From: an uncultured Bacilli bacterium
GTDB taxonomy: Bacteria; Bacillota_I; Bacilli_A; RF39; UBA660
Length of the DNA: 33,303 bases
Direction: 5' to 3'
NCBI GenBank assembly: GCA_934096715.1
Contig: CAKOMQ010000014.1
Span: 1 to 33,303, forward strand
Shown: piece after piece, positions 32,383-33,303 of the stretch
Layout of the letters: each line of letters opens with the position of its first letter
Numbering within the stretch: position 1 is the first letter of the stretch
Position numbers and translations under genes: made by a program
Notes under the pieces: model-generated
Database searches by the model: none
Told to the model about the DNA's origin: nothing
What the model saw: only the letters and a program-made list of their open reading frames with translations

Positions 32383-33207
32383 TTAATTCTTACAATCTCC
32401 TTCTGTATATTCCATAGAATAATCACCAATTAATATTTTTTTATCATTTTTAGTAGTATTACATACTATCATAGTTATATCTTTATTTTTAGATTTGTAA
32501 ATTTTTGTTCCTCCATCTTTCAGTGTGGCTTTTAACTCTAATTTATCAGTAATATGTTTTATACCATCATCAAGTGTTTGATATGCAGTTGAAAGATAAG
32601 TTTTCAAAGTAATATCTTTATCTTGATCTTTAATATAAAGCTCCCCAATATTTCCTGCCAAATAAATTGTACGATCATTAGTAGTATAATAATCATTAAA
32701 TCTAATATCAGTGTGACTTTCTGGTTTTGTTATATAAAAATCAAACGCTGATGTTGTATAAGGACCACCTTGTTCAAATTTGACATGTTTTGGATTTATA
32801 TTAGCATTTTTTATAAACTCTTCCTGTTTTGTTTTACTATTATCTATGAGAGCAACGACAACAACATTATTACTTTCATCTAGTGAGCAAGAACCTAAAT
32901 TACTATGATCAGTAGTTTCACTTCCAAAATAATCACTTACTTTCTTATAAGTATCTTTTAGGTTATCAGTACTATCTGTTATAGGCAAAGTATGACTTTC
33001 CCATTTAAAGCGAGTTGTTTGTGTTACACCGTCATAAATATCAGTTTCTACGAAAACTCCTATATGTTTTTTATGAGAGTTTGAATAAGTTTTTGTTATT
33101 CTTATAATAGGACTATTATTAAATACTATAGCTTGGGTTGTATCCAAGATTATTAGTCCTACAAAAACACCAATAATTATTAAAGTAATTTTTAAACTTT
33201 TTTTCAT
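32383..33207 (-). CDS. Anchored protein of unknown function
   Basis: The 274-aa product has one N-terminal hydrophobic helix (about 6-27, LKITLIIIGVFVGLIILDTTQ) and an extracellular, beta-rich domain with several Cys (GSCSLDESN, MIVCNTTKN, TEGDCKN at the end). The ATG at 33207 has GGAGGA 7 nt upstream and is preferred over a TTG two codons before. A terminator follows. It may be another envelope cargo gene of the element or an exclusion/adhesion factor; no family recognised. Confidence 0.6.
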   Translation of the reverse strand: MKKSLKITLIIIGVFVGLIILDTTQAIVFNNSPIIRITKTYSNSHKKHIGVFVETDIYDGVTQTTRFKWESHTLPITDSTDNLKDTYKKVSDYFGSETTDHSNLGSCSLDESNNVVVVALIDNSKTKQEEFIKNANINPKHVKFEQGGPYTTSAFDFYITKPESHTDIRFNDYYTTNDRTIYLAGNIGELYIKDQDKDITLKTYLSTAYQTLDDGIKHITDKLELKATLKDGGTKIYKSKNKDITMIVCNTTKNDKKILIGDYSMEYTEGDCKN

Positions 33208-33243
33208 AATCAATCCTCCATTTCAACAAATTGTAATTTATGA

Positions 33244-33303
33244 TTATTTATATACTCTAATAACTTGATATTCATAATGATCATTGGCATTTGAGATTCC
33301 TAC
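33244..33303 (-). CDS. C-terminal tail of an ORF cut by the window edge
   Basis: One - strand frame is open from the right edge to a TAA at 33244-33246 and encodes GISNANDHYEYQVIRVYK as its end. Another frame holds a 26-codon ORF starting at an ATG near the edge. The first reads more like a protein end, but 19 codons are too few to be certain. Confidence 0.35.
   Translation of the reverse strand, partial: VGISNANDHYEYQVIRVYK

Overview
The window is very AT-rich DNA from a Gram-positive-type bacterium with a cell wall. MurC and MurD are present, TGA is used as a stop and TGG encodes Trp, so this is not a Mycoplasma-type code. Gene content suggests an anaerobic gut Firmicutes/Bacilli-like lineage: a class III ribonucleotide reductase, AT-rich short-spaced operons and a Tn1549/Tn5397-like conjugative element. 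The lineage is inferred from gene content only.

Positions 1-11139 are chromosomal. From the left: a compact locus at 292-593 that looks like an undescribed type I toxin-antitoxin pair (42-aa hydrophobic peptide, opposing antisense RNA with its own promoter and terminator, and complementary mRNA ends); a membrane protein with a Pro/Asn-rich cytoplasmic half; an anchored unknown protein coupled to murD; a class III ribonucleotide reductase operon (nrdD, a separate 52-aa glycyl-radical piece, nrdG); then murC-trmL on the + strand, converging on a calcium-type P-type ATPase gene.

That ATPase gene is cut exactly at its PEGLP motif by an integrative conjugative element (ICE). The element runs from about 11140 to beyond the right edge. 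Its integrase end holds a large serine recombinase, a 39-aa ORF, a resolvase-like paralogue lacking the catalytic serine, and two small proteins (one DpnD/PcfM-like). Next is a regulatory block (13816-15702) with a sigma-like HTH protein whose Shine-Dalgarno is locked in a hairpin, a candidate 350-nt noncoding RNA, a structured leader, and an XRE repressor with operator-like repeats. One unknown gene lies on the + strand.

The transfer operon is read right to left from 29670 to 16293: MobC, relaxase, PcfB-like, ArdC-like, unknown, VirD4, VirB2/Maff2-like, VirB6-like, four unknowns, DUF4314, PrgI, VirB4 and a CD1108-like CHAP hydrolase. Together these are relaxosome, coupling protein and a Gram-positive type IV secretion channel.

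Upstream of mobC sits a cargo module (29773-32179) flanked by near-identical 33-nt terminator-like repeats. It holds a BsaA/TasA-like fibre protein, a SipW-type signal peptidase and a secreted InlB-repeat protein with the same kind of signal peptide. An unknown anchored protein and the tail of another ORF reach the right edge. The ICE's other end and the missing N-terminal half of the ATPase are not in the window. I saw no rRNA, tRNA, CRISPR array or insertion sequence.
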